From Lamellibrachia columna (lineage: Eukaryota > Annelida > Polychaeta > Sabellida > Siboglinidae): a stretch of DNA of 64,000 nucleotides. Both the position numbers and the translations under genes were made by a program. The notes below the pieces were generated by a model. It was not told the origin of the DNA. It worked only from the letters and a program-made list of their open reading frames with translations, and did no database searches. Of this stretch, positions 54,474 through 64,000 are shown piece after piece; position 1 is the first letter of the stretch; every line of letters starts with the position of its first letter. The DNA is taken from positions 43,322,386 to 43,386,385 of the forward strand of contig OY759274.1 in assembly GCA_963662155.1 (NCBI GenBank). The letters run 5' to 3'.

Positions 54474-57400
54474 ATATGACTTTGTTGTGTCAGTGTTGTT
54501 GTAAGGTTCATATAATACTCGCAGTACAGAATACATTATGACCAACTACTTTGTCTTTGTAAATATTACACATAAATATTATGTGGGCAGAGCACAATTT
54601 CATATGGATGATTATGTCCATATCATACTTAAAACGAAGTTATGCTATATTAATTAGTCCTCACTTCCATCCGTCAATGAATGTAGAGGCAGCTGTGTCA
54701 TATTTTGGAGAGTTGAGTGAGTTTAGGACACACACTTGTCGACTCTGAGTGTTGGCAACAACAAGCATCCAATGCTCCCCTGCATCTACTTGCAGTGGAT
54801 TTGTGGAAGCGTAGCAGCACACAGGCACTATCACATACTTGAAACTGGACAGGTGCACCTGAAAAGCATGATTACTTTATAGTAACTGTTGTATATTGAA
54901 CTAAAACTAACTTGCAAAGGAATATATTGTTTAATATACCACAACAGTTACTATAGCAGCAGCGGCGGCGGCGGCGGCGGCAGCGGGAGAGCAATATTAG
55001 CAGAAGCTTTATTTCACCATTGTTACCACTTTGATTTTCAATGGGCCATTATTGTTACATGCTCCAACATTCACAATTATAATTATATATCTTTACATAA
55101 AATACACAATTCACAACAATAATAAATATATATTAAACAAATAAAAATAATTACATAAAATGTTGCTACAATTTTAAAAACAACAATCAATTTACCAATT
55201 ATATAAAGAAATAATAAAAAATAAATACAAATAAATTTAAATAAATTTACTAGTAAACAGTGTCATTGGTGCTATCTTAGTCACTATTGTCATTAATTAT
55301 TGTCATACACATGCACAACTAAACAAATAGGTCTATGAGAGACCAGTCTACCAACTCGGTAGAGTAGGTACTTTGTTTGATATGATTAATTACTTACTTT
55401 CTCAAACATCCATTCATGGTCTGTCTTGGCAGACCACTTTAGGGCGATGTGACTTGGTAAAGGAAATAGTTGTCCAGGGTTCTGATGCGCAAGCATAGAT
55501 AGATATCCATTCACCACCTGCAAACAAATGCAGTTATTAATGAATAAGTGTTTATAAATAAAAAGATCAGATCACTGCAGTTGTTCTATTAAGTTTAAGA
55601 AAATGTCTGCTGTAGCTTTGTAGAGACACCTTGCTCGCATGCTCATAAAAGTAAAATTTATACATATTAGGTGTTTATTTGCTGCAAATCCTGCTGAGTG
55701 TAGTCTTCATACTTGTAAGTGTTATGGTGGAATGCACTATTTAGCAACACAGCAGTAATTACATAGCTAAGTGCACCACAACACCTCTACAACCATGGTG
55801 TATCAATCATCATAGACATACCACCACATGAAGCAGCAAATAATCAACATCTTCAGCATTATTGTTATTATCAAGATTGTAAATATTTAATGTATATATA
55901 GTGTAGTTACATATTCAAACTGTTGTAACATGATTCAATAACAGAAACAATATTTTTTTCATTAACTAGGTTAATATAATGTTACATCTAATCTACAGAG
56001 CTGATAGGAGTGAATAAGTTTAATTAGTTATTAAATTGGAATTGTGGTAAAACTACTGTGAATTATTTAATATGGTTAAATAAATATGACGCTTTCAATG
56101 TGCGTATGAGAAAATGTTTAGATATATAATGTACTTACATTGTCATTGAGCCACCGGCTGTGCTTCAATGTGTCCATATCGGCAGGGCTCAAGTTGTAGT
56201 TGCCAACTACAAGGCTCTTGTGGACTGGACCTCTGACACTTGCTGTCACAGGCAGATGACTTGGCCTGACACAAAGCGTGTCTACCAGTTCATCGGGATG
56301 GTCTTTGAGTCCAAGCCTCAGATATTTTTTTTCTTCTATAAGTTTTGGTGAATGGAAGATCATTTTTATAATTTAAGCCAATGTATATCTATAATTTCCA
56401 GAGTACTAGAAATAAGCTAGTCCTTTAATTAAATGTTGAAAATAATAAATATATTTGGTGAGTATTTTCAGTTCAATATCAATATAATTATAAGAGGAGA
56501 TGCAATGTTTCGGTCAATATGCCCATGCCAGGGGTATTTTTGCACAAAGTGCTATACCAGTTGGAATTGAACCAACTACGAAAACCGAGACATTAACATC
56601 TACTCTTAACTGCAAAAAGTTAAACTGATTACTCTAAATGGCAAGATTACACTTTAGGGTGATGAATGTGTGTCAACTTCTCTCTTGACCCTGACATTGA
56701 CCAGGGTTATCAAAACTGCATTAGTGAGATGGCAGAAATAATGCGAAATAATGTGATAATGCGAAACATCAAAGTTAGTCAAATCAAAGCATTCTCAAAA
56801 TAGTACTTCCTTTATTAATAAAGCATCAGCACACTTATTGTTCACAATCTAAAAACACAATTATCAATTGTCCTTTTATTTTTTCGCAGATGCAGAAAGA
56901 GATCAATCCATGCGTCTTTCCATAGTCTGTTCTTTGTAGAATTAACATGTCGCTGCTTAATGTCAACTTTGGAGAATTAGGTTGTTTTTCTTTTCCAGAC
57001 ATCAATAAGGCAGCATTTCAACTTCATGTGCGTACTGTCAACTTTGGAGGAGTAGGTTGTTTTTCTTTTCCAGGCGTCAATAAGGCAACATTTCAACTTC
57101 ATGTGCATACTGTCAACTTTGGAGGAGTAGGTTGTTTTTCTTTTCTAGACATCATAAGGCAGCATTTCAACTTCATGTGCATACTGTCAACTTTGGAGGA
57201 GTAGGTTGTTTTTCTTTTCTAGACATCATAAGGCAGTGTTTCAACTTGAAGTGCCTACTGTCAACTTTGGAGGAGCAGGTTGACACCATAAAGCAGTGTT
57301 TCAACTTGATGTACCAGTCATCCTCTAAAACATAGAACTCACAGAAATAAACATAGAAACAAACAGTATGTCAAATAATACATTCTATAGTATTTGGCAC

Positions 57401-58608
57401 CTTTATCATCTCTCGAGAAACCACACAATCCTTCAAGAAGGGTAAGAAGAGCCAGTATACTGGTGATTAATAATTTTACCAGAAATCGATACTGTTGAGT
57501 CATTTTATGCAATTCTACTACTAAACTGATTGCGACAAATGACATTATTTAATTACAGAATGGGTAAACCATCTAGAATTAATGACCATAACACGTTTAA
57601 CTACATCACATAATCAACAAATCTAATAACATCTAAATGATTCGGGACACATTTTGCAAGTGTATGACGTCCTGACAGGGTTTATGACGTGTTGGGCATT
57701 TTCCTCTCCAAAACACAACCCTGAAAAAGATAGAAAAAACATTTAATTTGAAACATTAGATCACTGAGTCAATTATTTGAAGATAAACTGCATCATATAT
57801 CATTGTTATAGCAACAAACAGTTGTTGCACGGCAATGAAAATAGCTTACCTTTTTCATGAAATATTATCGTTTCAAAGTGTTTGCAGCAAAGACGGCTTG
57901 AGATTCTGACACGGAGTCAATGTTTCTTCGACTTCATATAGCTCAGGGGATAAAACAAATCAACTAATTTAATAATACAGTGTCTGATCTCGTATACTGA
58001 CCACATGACAAGGAATGACTTACACATCGGAGATTGGATTCACAGTTTGGACAGTAGGCATCTTTTGTGAGATTTAGAATTTGTCGGTCTATTTGCATAA
58101 GTACTTCACTCAAAACAACTTTTCTAACAGTTTGCTTGCATAAATTTCACAGAATAGTTGTTAGAGATTTAGCACATAGATATCTTGTGAAAGACTGTTC
58201 TGTTTTTTTTTTTAAATGGTAAAACATAATAGATAGCACGAATTTGGGTTTACTCCCACCGCACCAGTATATACGCCGAGCAGCTGTGTGAATAGCCTCG
58301 TCCTTTTGTAATTTTGGGAAACTACTTCACGTTGTATTTAATGAGAAAAAACTAAGTTTATCTGCACTCCATCAATTGATGGTAACCCAACTTATTAATA
58401 ATTACGGCTATGGATCGCTAACATCTTACCCACCGTCTACTTCGTATTTGTCGTTCCTGATGGCCTTCTGTACAGCATTCTTCAAGCGCTTATCGATACC
58501 TGCGCGATGTGTGTAATTGACAAGATAATGTTTAATGCAACCCATATATTCCTTATATTTCTCGTCTCTTTGCTCCATTCCTACCGTCGTCATTTCAATC
58601 AAACTCAA
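53209..58608 (-). CDS. Ulp1-family cysteine protease with C-terminal PHD finger (transposon-encoded)
   Basis: Supported exons in gene order: 58430-58608, 58024-58123, [unresolved 56340-58020], 56139-56333, 55398-55517, 54665-54858, 53866-53983, 53209-53472. The last five are phase-consistent. The protease core shows NLSPADMDTLKHSRWLNDN (substrate-groove Trp region), VVNGYLSML, the catalytic His in GEHWMLVV and the catalytic Cys in QQADGSSCGIF. The position expected to hold the catalytic Asp reads VCVLNSLN, that is Asn. The last exon is a C4HC3-type PHD finger (CCNPTCQ ... WVECENCFSWWHFHC ... FYCEEC), ending KRIQ. The N-terminal exons give NAVQKAIRNDKYEVDGG joined to KVVLSEVL, then CPNCESNLRC. 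The first part resembles the start of Ginger/Gypsy integrases, but H2C2 and DDE parts are not found. Confidence 0.82.
54245..54475. repeat. (TA)n and (CA)n microsatellites
   Basis: TA-rich runs with TATATG variants followed by about 35 CA repeats (54400-54468), inside an intron of the Ulp1-PHD gene. Confidence 0.96.
54958..54990. repeat. (CGG)n microsatellite
   Basis: GCAGCGGCGGCGGCGGCGG within an otherwise AT-rich intron; a short, isolated GC island. Confidence 0.9.
55518..56138. other. Intron of the Ulp1-PHD gene
   Basis: AT-rich intron, no recognised feature. Confidence 0.55.
56340..58020. other. Unresolved middle of the Ulp1-PHD gene
   Basis: Candidate coding pieces on the minus strand include CFGEENAQHVINPVRTSYTC ending KMCPESFRC (about 57610-57715, after a good TTTTTCAG acceptor) and a Leu-rich frame at 57339-57545. 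I could not connect them in phase. An integrase core would be expected here in an autonomous Ginger1 but is not seen. Confidence 0.4.
56950..57312. repeat. ~80-bp tandem repeat, 4-5 copies
   Basis: A unit containing TGTCAACTTTGGAGGAGTAG, GTTGTTTTTCTTTTC and AAGGCAGCATTTCAACTTCA. Lies inside the transposon. Confidence 0.9.
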
Positions 58609-58788
58609 AGGAGGCCTTCTTCAACTTATATAACTAAAAACCCACGTGAACCAAAAACACGGCTACTCCTGGCACGGCTGTAAAAAGCGTGACGTCACAG
58701 GGGATCAAATTGTCTACTGCGCCTGCGCGCGCTTGCGCAGTATGCGTTTTGCGGAATCTGGGCACGCGGATACTCTGGGCCCGTCACA
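58609..58788 (-). promoter_or_regulatory. Right terminus and probable promoter of the Ginger1-like gene
   Basis: A GC-rich 180-bp segment with CTGCGCCTGCGCGCGCTTGC and GTGACGTCAC (a CRE-like palindrome) lies between the ATG at 58608 and the right terminal repeat. The position suggests promoter function; this is inference. Confidence 0.4.
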
Positions 58789-58792
58789 CCGG

Positions 58793-58880
58793 TTATAGTA
58801 GGCCTCGAGGGGGGTGATCTCAATAATGTTATTTAGAATTTTGTAGACGGTTGTGGCTTGTTTAATCTTCGTTCATGGGT
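58793..58880 (-). mobile_element. LINE copy, 5' part (continuation of 50785-51037)
   Basis: Matches 4396-4480 (GGGGTGATCTCAATAATGTT and TTTAGAATTTTGTAGA). It is truncated at its 5' end, where X2 sequence TGTATTGTTGCTACTG resumes. Confidence 0.88.
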
Positions 58881-59249
58881 TGTATTGTTGCTACTGGTAC
58901 ATGACATGTTATCACCGCGAACATCGCTAATGTTCTTGGCGGTTATTAGTTAACTCGGTCGACGTATTGACAACATATATATGACACTATTGACAGGTCA
59001 AAGTGCATCCACGTCCATGACCCGTTCAGTAACAACAGGAGGCACTATCGAGACTCCACGCGTGAGGGGTTGGCGGTGACCGGTGTTTTGGCCGCGTGTC
59101 GTCTTGACAAGTTGTCGATTCAGCTGTCTCAGTCGTGAGCCGTCTACTGAGGTCATTTGCCTCAGCGCAAAGGAGACATCATCACCCAACCATCGAAGTA
59201 CTATAGCCGGTTCAACAGTGGCAGCGTGTCCGAATATTTTACGAGAAGA
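58881..59249 (+). promoter_or_regulatory. 5' flank of the ABCC gene
   Basis: The end of duplicated segment X2 runs to about 58960. From there to 59249 is presumably promoter and 5' UTR. A minus-strand open frame (58998-59189) has no supporting evidence. Confidence 0.4.
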
Positions 59250-62200
59250 ATGACCGACATGTTCACGAATGGTTCCAGCGGCGGAGGTGACGTGTTTGCC
59301 AGGTTTTGCGGCGATTTAGGACCATTTTGGGTAAGTCTATAGATATACTGTGCAGTAGACACGGTAAATTAACACTGCTGCGAAGTGTTTGCCAGGTGCA
59401 ACGCACCAACAGCATTTTGCAAACGATGCGTTTGCTTGACAAGGCTAGCCGAGGTCAAACATATTTACCGTAAAGTCTGGTTTTTAGGCTGTTGCGTCTT
59501 CAACCCATATCACGGATCAGCTGTTATAAAACAGTTTATGCAGTAATAAACTTATGCTGCACTTTCAAATGTAAATTCTTTATTATATTATATTTATGTT
59601 TATTGTACAATTCTATATTGTTATTGTGTAACTTAGTATTGTTGCTATGAATAAATATTTATTAAAAATTTTATTGTTTTATTTGTTAGATTTTTTTGTA
59701 AATTAAACTTAATAAAATAAATAAATTAATTATTAAATATGTTGCATCAATTTGCACTTCACCAGATTTGTGTTGACTATTGCACCATTAACAGTTATTC
59801 TGATGAAATTTAGTACATACGTTGAAGTCAGGGTCAAATACACTGGCTAGACATATCAATTTTGTATATTATTTTGACTTTTCAGAACCCTGTATTTGTA
59901 AATTTGATGTGCATATAGAATATATGTAATTGACAGGTTGTCTTGCATATTTTGCCCTTCTGTAATTATGAAATATGTTGCATCATTTTGCACTTCACCA
60001 GATTTGTGTAGACCGTTGCACCATGTAGAGTTATTCTGATGAAATTTGGTACATACGTTGAAATCAGGGTCAACTACATATAAGTGTTGTATATTATTTG
60101 AGTTTTCAGATGCCTGTATTTGGAAATTTGATGTGCATATAGAATATATGTAATTGACAGGTTGTCTTGCATATTTAGCTCTTCTGGTATAAAGTATTTG
60201 AATTTAACCCTGTGTATTTGACATTGTAATACAGCATATTTATATTTGTTCAAGTGTATTTTAATTTGAAGTGTTGAAATAAAATATATTAAATGTTATT
60301 TATAATTATAAAATGCAACATATTAGTATTTGATCCACATGTTTCACACCTGTTTCTGAACTAGTTCCAACAATTTTGCATAAATAAAAAATTACCAAAA
60401 ATGGGTAATTTCATGTTACCTCTTAGGACGTGTGAGGCGCTATCTCAGAACACAAATATTGGTGTCATTGGGAGAGAGTTAGCAGCTGTTTCATTTAGCA
60501 TCATTGATTGAATTGATGTTTTTTTCCAAAATGTTTATTTTCTGATCACTGTTACTAAGAGTACTGTCTTCGAGCGCATACAGTTTTGTATTATATTTAT
60601 AATGGCTGAAGTGCCACCTTACGATTACAAAATTGCACGTAGATTGATGTAATTTAAAGTTTCATGTAACGGGGAGGGGAGGGGGTCCCAGGACATAATT
60701 TTCGTATTGTGTGTACATCAATGTTTTGAGATCCTCCTCCCAAAATGTTCTGTTTTCTGTTTGTGAATTGTTGCTTTCTGATAACAGCAGATATAACTGA
60801 ACGGTTCTTTGTAGGATTCCAATCTGACATGGTACACAACGAACCCAGACGTGACACAATGTTTCCAGAACACGGTGTTGTTGTGGGTGCCATGTGGGTG
60901 GCTGGTCCTCGTCGCACCCTTCTACATGTATTACATGAGCAAAGTCCGGGGTAAAGCAATCCCCACAAACAAGCTGAACTCAAGGAAGACAGTGAGTGAT
61001 GCATCTTTCGTTACAGCATTGCTATTTCTTGCTGATATCTCGACGACGTGTGTACACAATGTGGTTTCAAGTGAGCACTCAGAAGTTTTAATGATATGAA
61101 CGTGTCAGAACATTATTACACATACAACAAACATATGCGTATGTTAGTCCTAAAAATTGATAGGGCATATTTAATAATGTTTACCATTTGTTAGTTAATT
61201 AAGATTTGACAGTTATCAAATCTTTCATGAAAATATAATTTTAAAGTTTGCAAAATGTGCGAAATCTTGGTGCACCAGACCCGTCATGTTTACATTTTGT
61301 ACATATTAGATACACATATTTTCAAATGATTATAAATACATTTGAAGATGGAAGTAGAGGGCGTACACAATGTGGTTTCAAGTGAGCACTCAGAAGTTTT
61401 AATGATATGAACGTGTCAGAACATTATTACACATACAACAAACATATGCGTATGTTAGTCCTAAAAATTGATAGGGCATATTTAATAATGTTTACCATTT
61501 GTTAGTTAATTAAGATTTGACAGTTATCAAATCTTTCATGAAAATATAATTTTAAAGTTTGCAAAATGTGCGAAATCTTGGTGCCCCAGACCTGTCATGT
61601 TTACATTTTGTACATATTAGATACACATATTTTCAAATGAGTATAAATATGTTTGAAGATGGAAGTAGAGGGCTACTATAGTCATGAAGTAGCAGAGGTA
61701 TAATTCTACTTCAATTTTAACAAGATTTAACAAGATTGCCATCCCAAACAACAAGTTCCAGATGGCAAGTGGACAAGGAAGCCATTGATTATCGAGAGTC
61801 CAACAATTTTCTCATCTATGTGTAGCCCACCCTTATTAAATATCAGTCAATTCTATTTTTAAACATATTCACACTACTAGCATAAACACAATCATTTGGC
61901 AGTTTGTTACATTCATTTATCATCCTGTGTGAGAAAGAGTACTTTCTCATGTCCAACCTACACTGCTCCTTAATTAATGCTGCTTTGTGTCCTCTTGTTC
62001 TACTGCCTTCTTTAAGTTTGAAGAACATATTCCTATCAACTTCCTCATAACCATTCACTATTTTAAATACTTCTATTTGGTCTCCTCTTAGTCTCCTGGT
62101 CTCTAGTGTTGTCAAACCACATTGTAATAAGCGACTTTCGTAACTAAGGTCTCTCAATTCTGGAATCATTTTGGTTGCTCTTCGTTGTATTCTTTCTAGC

Positions 62201-63722
62201 TTATCTATGTCCTTTTTATGATAAAGCCTCCATGCTTGAATACAATATTCCAAATGTGGTCTAACTATTGCTTTGTACAGTGGTACAATTAGCTGTTTCT
62301 CCTTATACATGATAGTTCTCCTAATTAGCCCTAGAATTTGATTTCCCTTTGAAGCAGCAATCCCACATTGCTCTGAAACTTTCATGTCAGCACTAAATAT
62401 TACTCCTAAGTCCTTTTCTTGTGTGGTTCTGCCTAGTACAGCATCCCCCATTTTATATTCTTCGTCCATGTTTTCATGTCCTATGTGTATACATTTGCAC
62501 TTCCCAAAATTGAATAACATTTGCCATTTTTCTGACCATTTAACTAATTTATCTAGATCATCCTGTAAACTTTGTTTATCTGTATCATTTGTAACCTTTC
62601 TGAATACTTTTGTGTCATCTGCAAATTTGAGTACTTTGCTAGATATGTCATCTTCTAGATCATTTATATATATTTTTAAAAACAGTATAGGGCCTAATAC
62701 TGATCCCTGTGGTACCCCAATCAAAACTGATTTCCAATTTGTGTTTATCCTATTCTGGATGTTGCTGTCCAAATCTTTTTGTGAAATCGGTGTCTTTCAG
62801 CTATTCCACTGCTGTCTCGAAAGCTGTGGGTAAAATAGTTAAGTTAAAATACAAACAAACAAATACACATGTGATATAAGAATGTACTCACACTCAGTGT
62901 GAAACAATTTAAGTATCTGCCAGAAATGAAGAGAATTGTAGGTCTTAAAAAGGCTAGCGCCTTCATTTTCAACAAACTATTTGTGACTGGTAGCTTCAGA
63001 TGGTAATCCAGTTAAATCTTTGAAAATTAATCTTCCACTGAGGCACTGAATTAGACTTTCTATAACAGTTGCTATGGTAACCCTTGTTGTCATGGTTTCT
63101 CTGTCTTTCAGATTCTCAGTTTTCTCCTAGCAATGGTATGGTTTGTACAGCTAGCAACGTCATGGGCTGACCACTCAAAAGACCCACAACTGCCCCTGCC
63201 TCTAGTGGTCACTCCGGCCGTAATGGTTGTTACCATGGTGAGTGATTGACCTACTTTACCAGTGACATCAGGGATATGAGTATTTTACAAATGGAATACC
63301 GATAAAGTTTAATTTTTGTGTGTAGAGTGGGGTGGGACAAAATAAATACTGACAGTTTTCTTTGTAGAAAGTCCATACAAACGTTTGCATGTAGCCATTG
63401 ACTGACATAATATAAGCAATGCCCTACTAATAATTACAAAATAAAATAAAAGTCAGAACAGATATATTGTTATGTAGTTCATGTTGTCACTTCATACCTT
63501 TGGCTTTCCTTTGGATTTTTTTGCAATATTGGTATTTTTCAGAATTTTATTCTTACGCAACTAGCCAGTGTGACATGTTTACAGGTGCTGAGTGCACTGG
63601 TGATACAGCTGGAGCGGCAGTACGGATTCATCACATCGGGCATTCTCTTTATATTCTGGCTGCTGCATCTCCTTGCTGGCGTCGTCATCTTCCAATCAAA
63701 GGTGACAGAAGTCAGGAGAGAG
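59250..63722 (+). CDS. ABCC1: Multidrug resistance-associated ABC transporter (ABCC1/MRP1-like), N-terminal exons, partial
   Basis: Four coding exons: 59250-59330, 60815-60991, 63112-63237, 63585-63722, all GT-AG and all phase 0. They give 174 residues; the gene continues past the right edge. The sequence is the extra N-terminal domain TMD0 of long MRPs. It has DSNLTWYTTNPDVTQCFQNT followed by VLLWVPCGWLVLVAPFYMYY (helix 1), LNSRKT, ILSFLLAMVWFVQLATSWAD (helix 2), PAVMVVTMVLSALVIQLERQ (helix 3) and SGILFIFWLLHLLAGVVIFQ (helix 4). Human MRP1 has the same CFQNTVL-WVPC and L-IQLER landmarks. Long MRPs export glutathione, glucuronide and sulfate conjugates using ATP; the ATPase domains lie outside the window. 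Which member (ABCC1, 2, 3 or 6) cannot be decided from TMD0 alone. Confidence 0.92.
59735..60200. repeat. 236-bp tandem duplication (ABCC intron 1)
   Basis: AAATATGTTGCATCA at 59735 and 59971 begins two diverged copies sharing TTATTCTGATGAAATTT(A/G)G and ATGTAATTGACAGGTTGTCT. Confidence 0.9.
60201..60814. other. ABCC intron 1 remainder
   Basis: AT-rich, no element recognised. Confidence 0.5.
61052..61673. repeat. 311-bp tandem duplication (ABCC intron 2)
   Basis: GTACACAATGTGGTTTCAAG starts copies at 61052 and 61363. They differ at only about five positions, so the duplication is recent. Confidence 0.95.
61800..62815 (-). mobile_element. 5'-truncated LINE with long reverse-transcriptase ORF
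   Basis: A single open frame (61843-62772, minus) carries GVPQGSVLGPILFL, KFADDTKVFRK (catalytic box), KWQMLFNFGKCKCIHIG, EKDLGVIFSADMK, RPHLEYCIQAW and LERIQRRATKMIPEL. It is a CR1/Jockey-like reverse transcriptase from the palm onward. The upstream endonuclease part is absent. It is antisense to the ABCC gene, in intron 2. Confidence 0.93.
62816..63111. other. ABCC intron 2, 3' part
   Basis: No recognised feature. Confidence 0.5.
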
Positions 63723-63904
63723 GTACGTCCATTGTCTTCTCTTTTGTGTCATGAATGCTCAATATAAAGTCAGTTGAAGAATTCAACATATTTGCTCTCA
63801 CTGTTCTTCAATAAAATGTGTGGGTAAATGTATAATTTCATGAATATGTGAATTGTACACCAATAATAAAGCAAATACATTTTGTTTGTTGATATGGGGT
63901 ACAG
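63723..63904. other. ABCC intron 4, visible part
   Basis: No recognised feature. Confidence 0.5.
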
Positions 63905-64000
63905 TACCTTGGTGGTTTGAGTGTCAAACTGTTGATTGGGGTTCGTTTTATTTGTTCACACCTCTTGGCCTGTGTCTTTCGGAAGAGACACTGAAAGCCG
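63905..64000 (+). mobile_element. tRNA-type SINE, type 1, cut by window edge
   Basis: GTGGTTTGAGTG, a degenerate GGGGTTCGTTTT B box and the family module GGCCTGTGTCTTTCGGAAGA match the copies at 46829 and (inverted) 22560-22912. Confidence 0.75.

Larger units (their letters stand above)
51038..58792 (-). mobile_element. Ginger1-like DNA transposon with Ulp1-PHD gene
   Basis: Element 51042-58788 (7747 bp). Left end TGTCGCGGGCCCAGAGTATC; right end, reverse-complemented, TGTGACGGGCCCAGAGTATC; similarity continues to about base 34. A perfect CCGG target duplication flanks it (51038-51041 and 58789-58792) inside a LINE whose two halves are recognisable. The published Ginger1 group is defined by TGT..ACA inverted ends, CCGG/CCGT duplications, a Gypsy-like integrase and a C-terminal OTU or Ulp1 protease. 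Here the Ulp1 part and a PHD finger are present, with only a stub resembling an integrase N-terminus. The element is therefore probably internally deleted and non-autonomous. Confidence 0.88.
47140..58960. repeat. Tandem segmental duplication, copies X1 and X2
   Basis: X1 (47140-49985) and X2 (49975-58960) share blocks in the same order: ATATTAT(T/C)AACGTGT...GCTGTTTCCGTCCA (47150-47284 and 49985-50115); TTGACAGCCGACATGCCCGA (47303 and 50369); CACTCCTTTGGCTTTCATTC...GTAGTGTTGCAAG (49308-49512 and 50478-50668); CCCGACACATGACATGTGAT (49818 and 50743); and TGTATTGTTGCTACTG...TTAGTTAAC (49894-49970 and 58881-58954). X1 carries a 1.2-kb minisatellite. X2 carries the LINE and the Ginger1-like insertion. 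Confidence 0.85.

Noticed and set aside
54260..54545. Cys-Val and Tyr-Ile repeat proteins
   Set aside because: CA and TA microsatellites.
58998..59189. Minus-strand 63-codon open frame as a divergent gene
   Set aside because: No homology, no splice or promoter support; overlaps the ABCC 5' region.
61013..61098. Extra ABCC exon after exon 2 (TTACAG|CATTGCT...)
   Set aside because: Joining exon 2 directly to 63112 reproduces the expected TMD0 sequence in frame; this piece has no family similarity and half of it lies in a tandem duplication.

Overview
This is animal nuclear DNA: multi-exon genes with GT-AG introns, LTR and LINE retrotransposons, tRNA-headed SINEs, DNA transposons and long minisatellites. 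No bacterial features are present. The genes point to an invertebrate. My best guess is a cephalochordate (amphioxus), because minisatellites sit across exon/intron junctions, which I recall being reported for amphioxus. A mollusc or other marine invertebrate is not excluded.

Layout. 1-8.4 kb: intergenic DNA with microsatellites, a LINE fragment (4.1-5.1 kb), a 24-bp minisatellite and three unexplained repeats or hairpins. 8.5-41.2 kb, minus strand: a complete chromokinesin KIF4 gene. I resolve 26 coding exons whose lengths sum to 3618 bases (1205 codons plus stop), with splice phases matching at every junction. Its introns hold several SINE copies, an hAT-like element with a perfect 8-bp target duplication, and a damaged 7.2-kb Gypsy-type LTR retrotransposon (33.0-40.2 kb, opposite orientation, intron 2). 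Large minisatellites start exactly at the exon 10 donor and the exon 13 acceptor, and a smaller one at the exon 15 donor. An inverted repeat flanks exons 17-18.

42-51 kb: repeat-rich intergenic DNA with an inverted pair of 460-bp MITEs, a LINE reverse-transcriptase fragment, a tRNA-type SINE and a 1.2-kb minisatellite. A segment is duplicated in tandem here (about 47.1-49.98 kb and 49.97-58.96 kb). The second copy was invaded by a LINE, and that LINE was then split by a 7747-bp DNA transposon (51042-58788). This transposon has TGT...ACA inverted ends, a CCGG target duplication and a Ulp1-protease plus PHD-finger gene. These are the hallmarks of the Ginger1 group, but I find no integrase core.

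59.25-64 kb, plus strand: the first four coding exons of a long (TMD0-bearing) ABCC/MRP1-type transporter, running off the right edge. A 5'-truncated LINE with a long open reading frame and two tandem duplications lie in its introns.

The two host genes are not functionally linked: KIF4 acts on mitotic chromosomes and spindles, ABCC1 in membranes. The story of the window is repeat biology: minisatellites born at splice junctions, and nested insertions whose order can be read directly.
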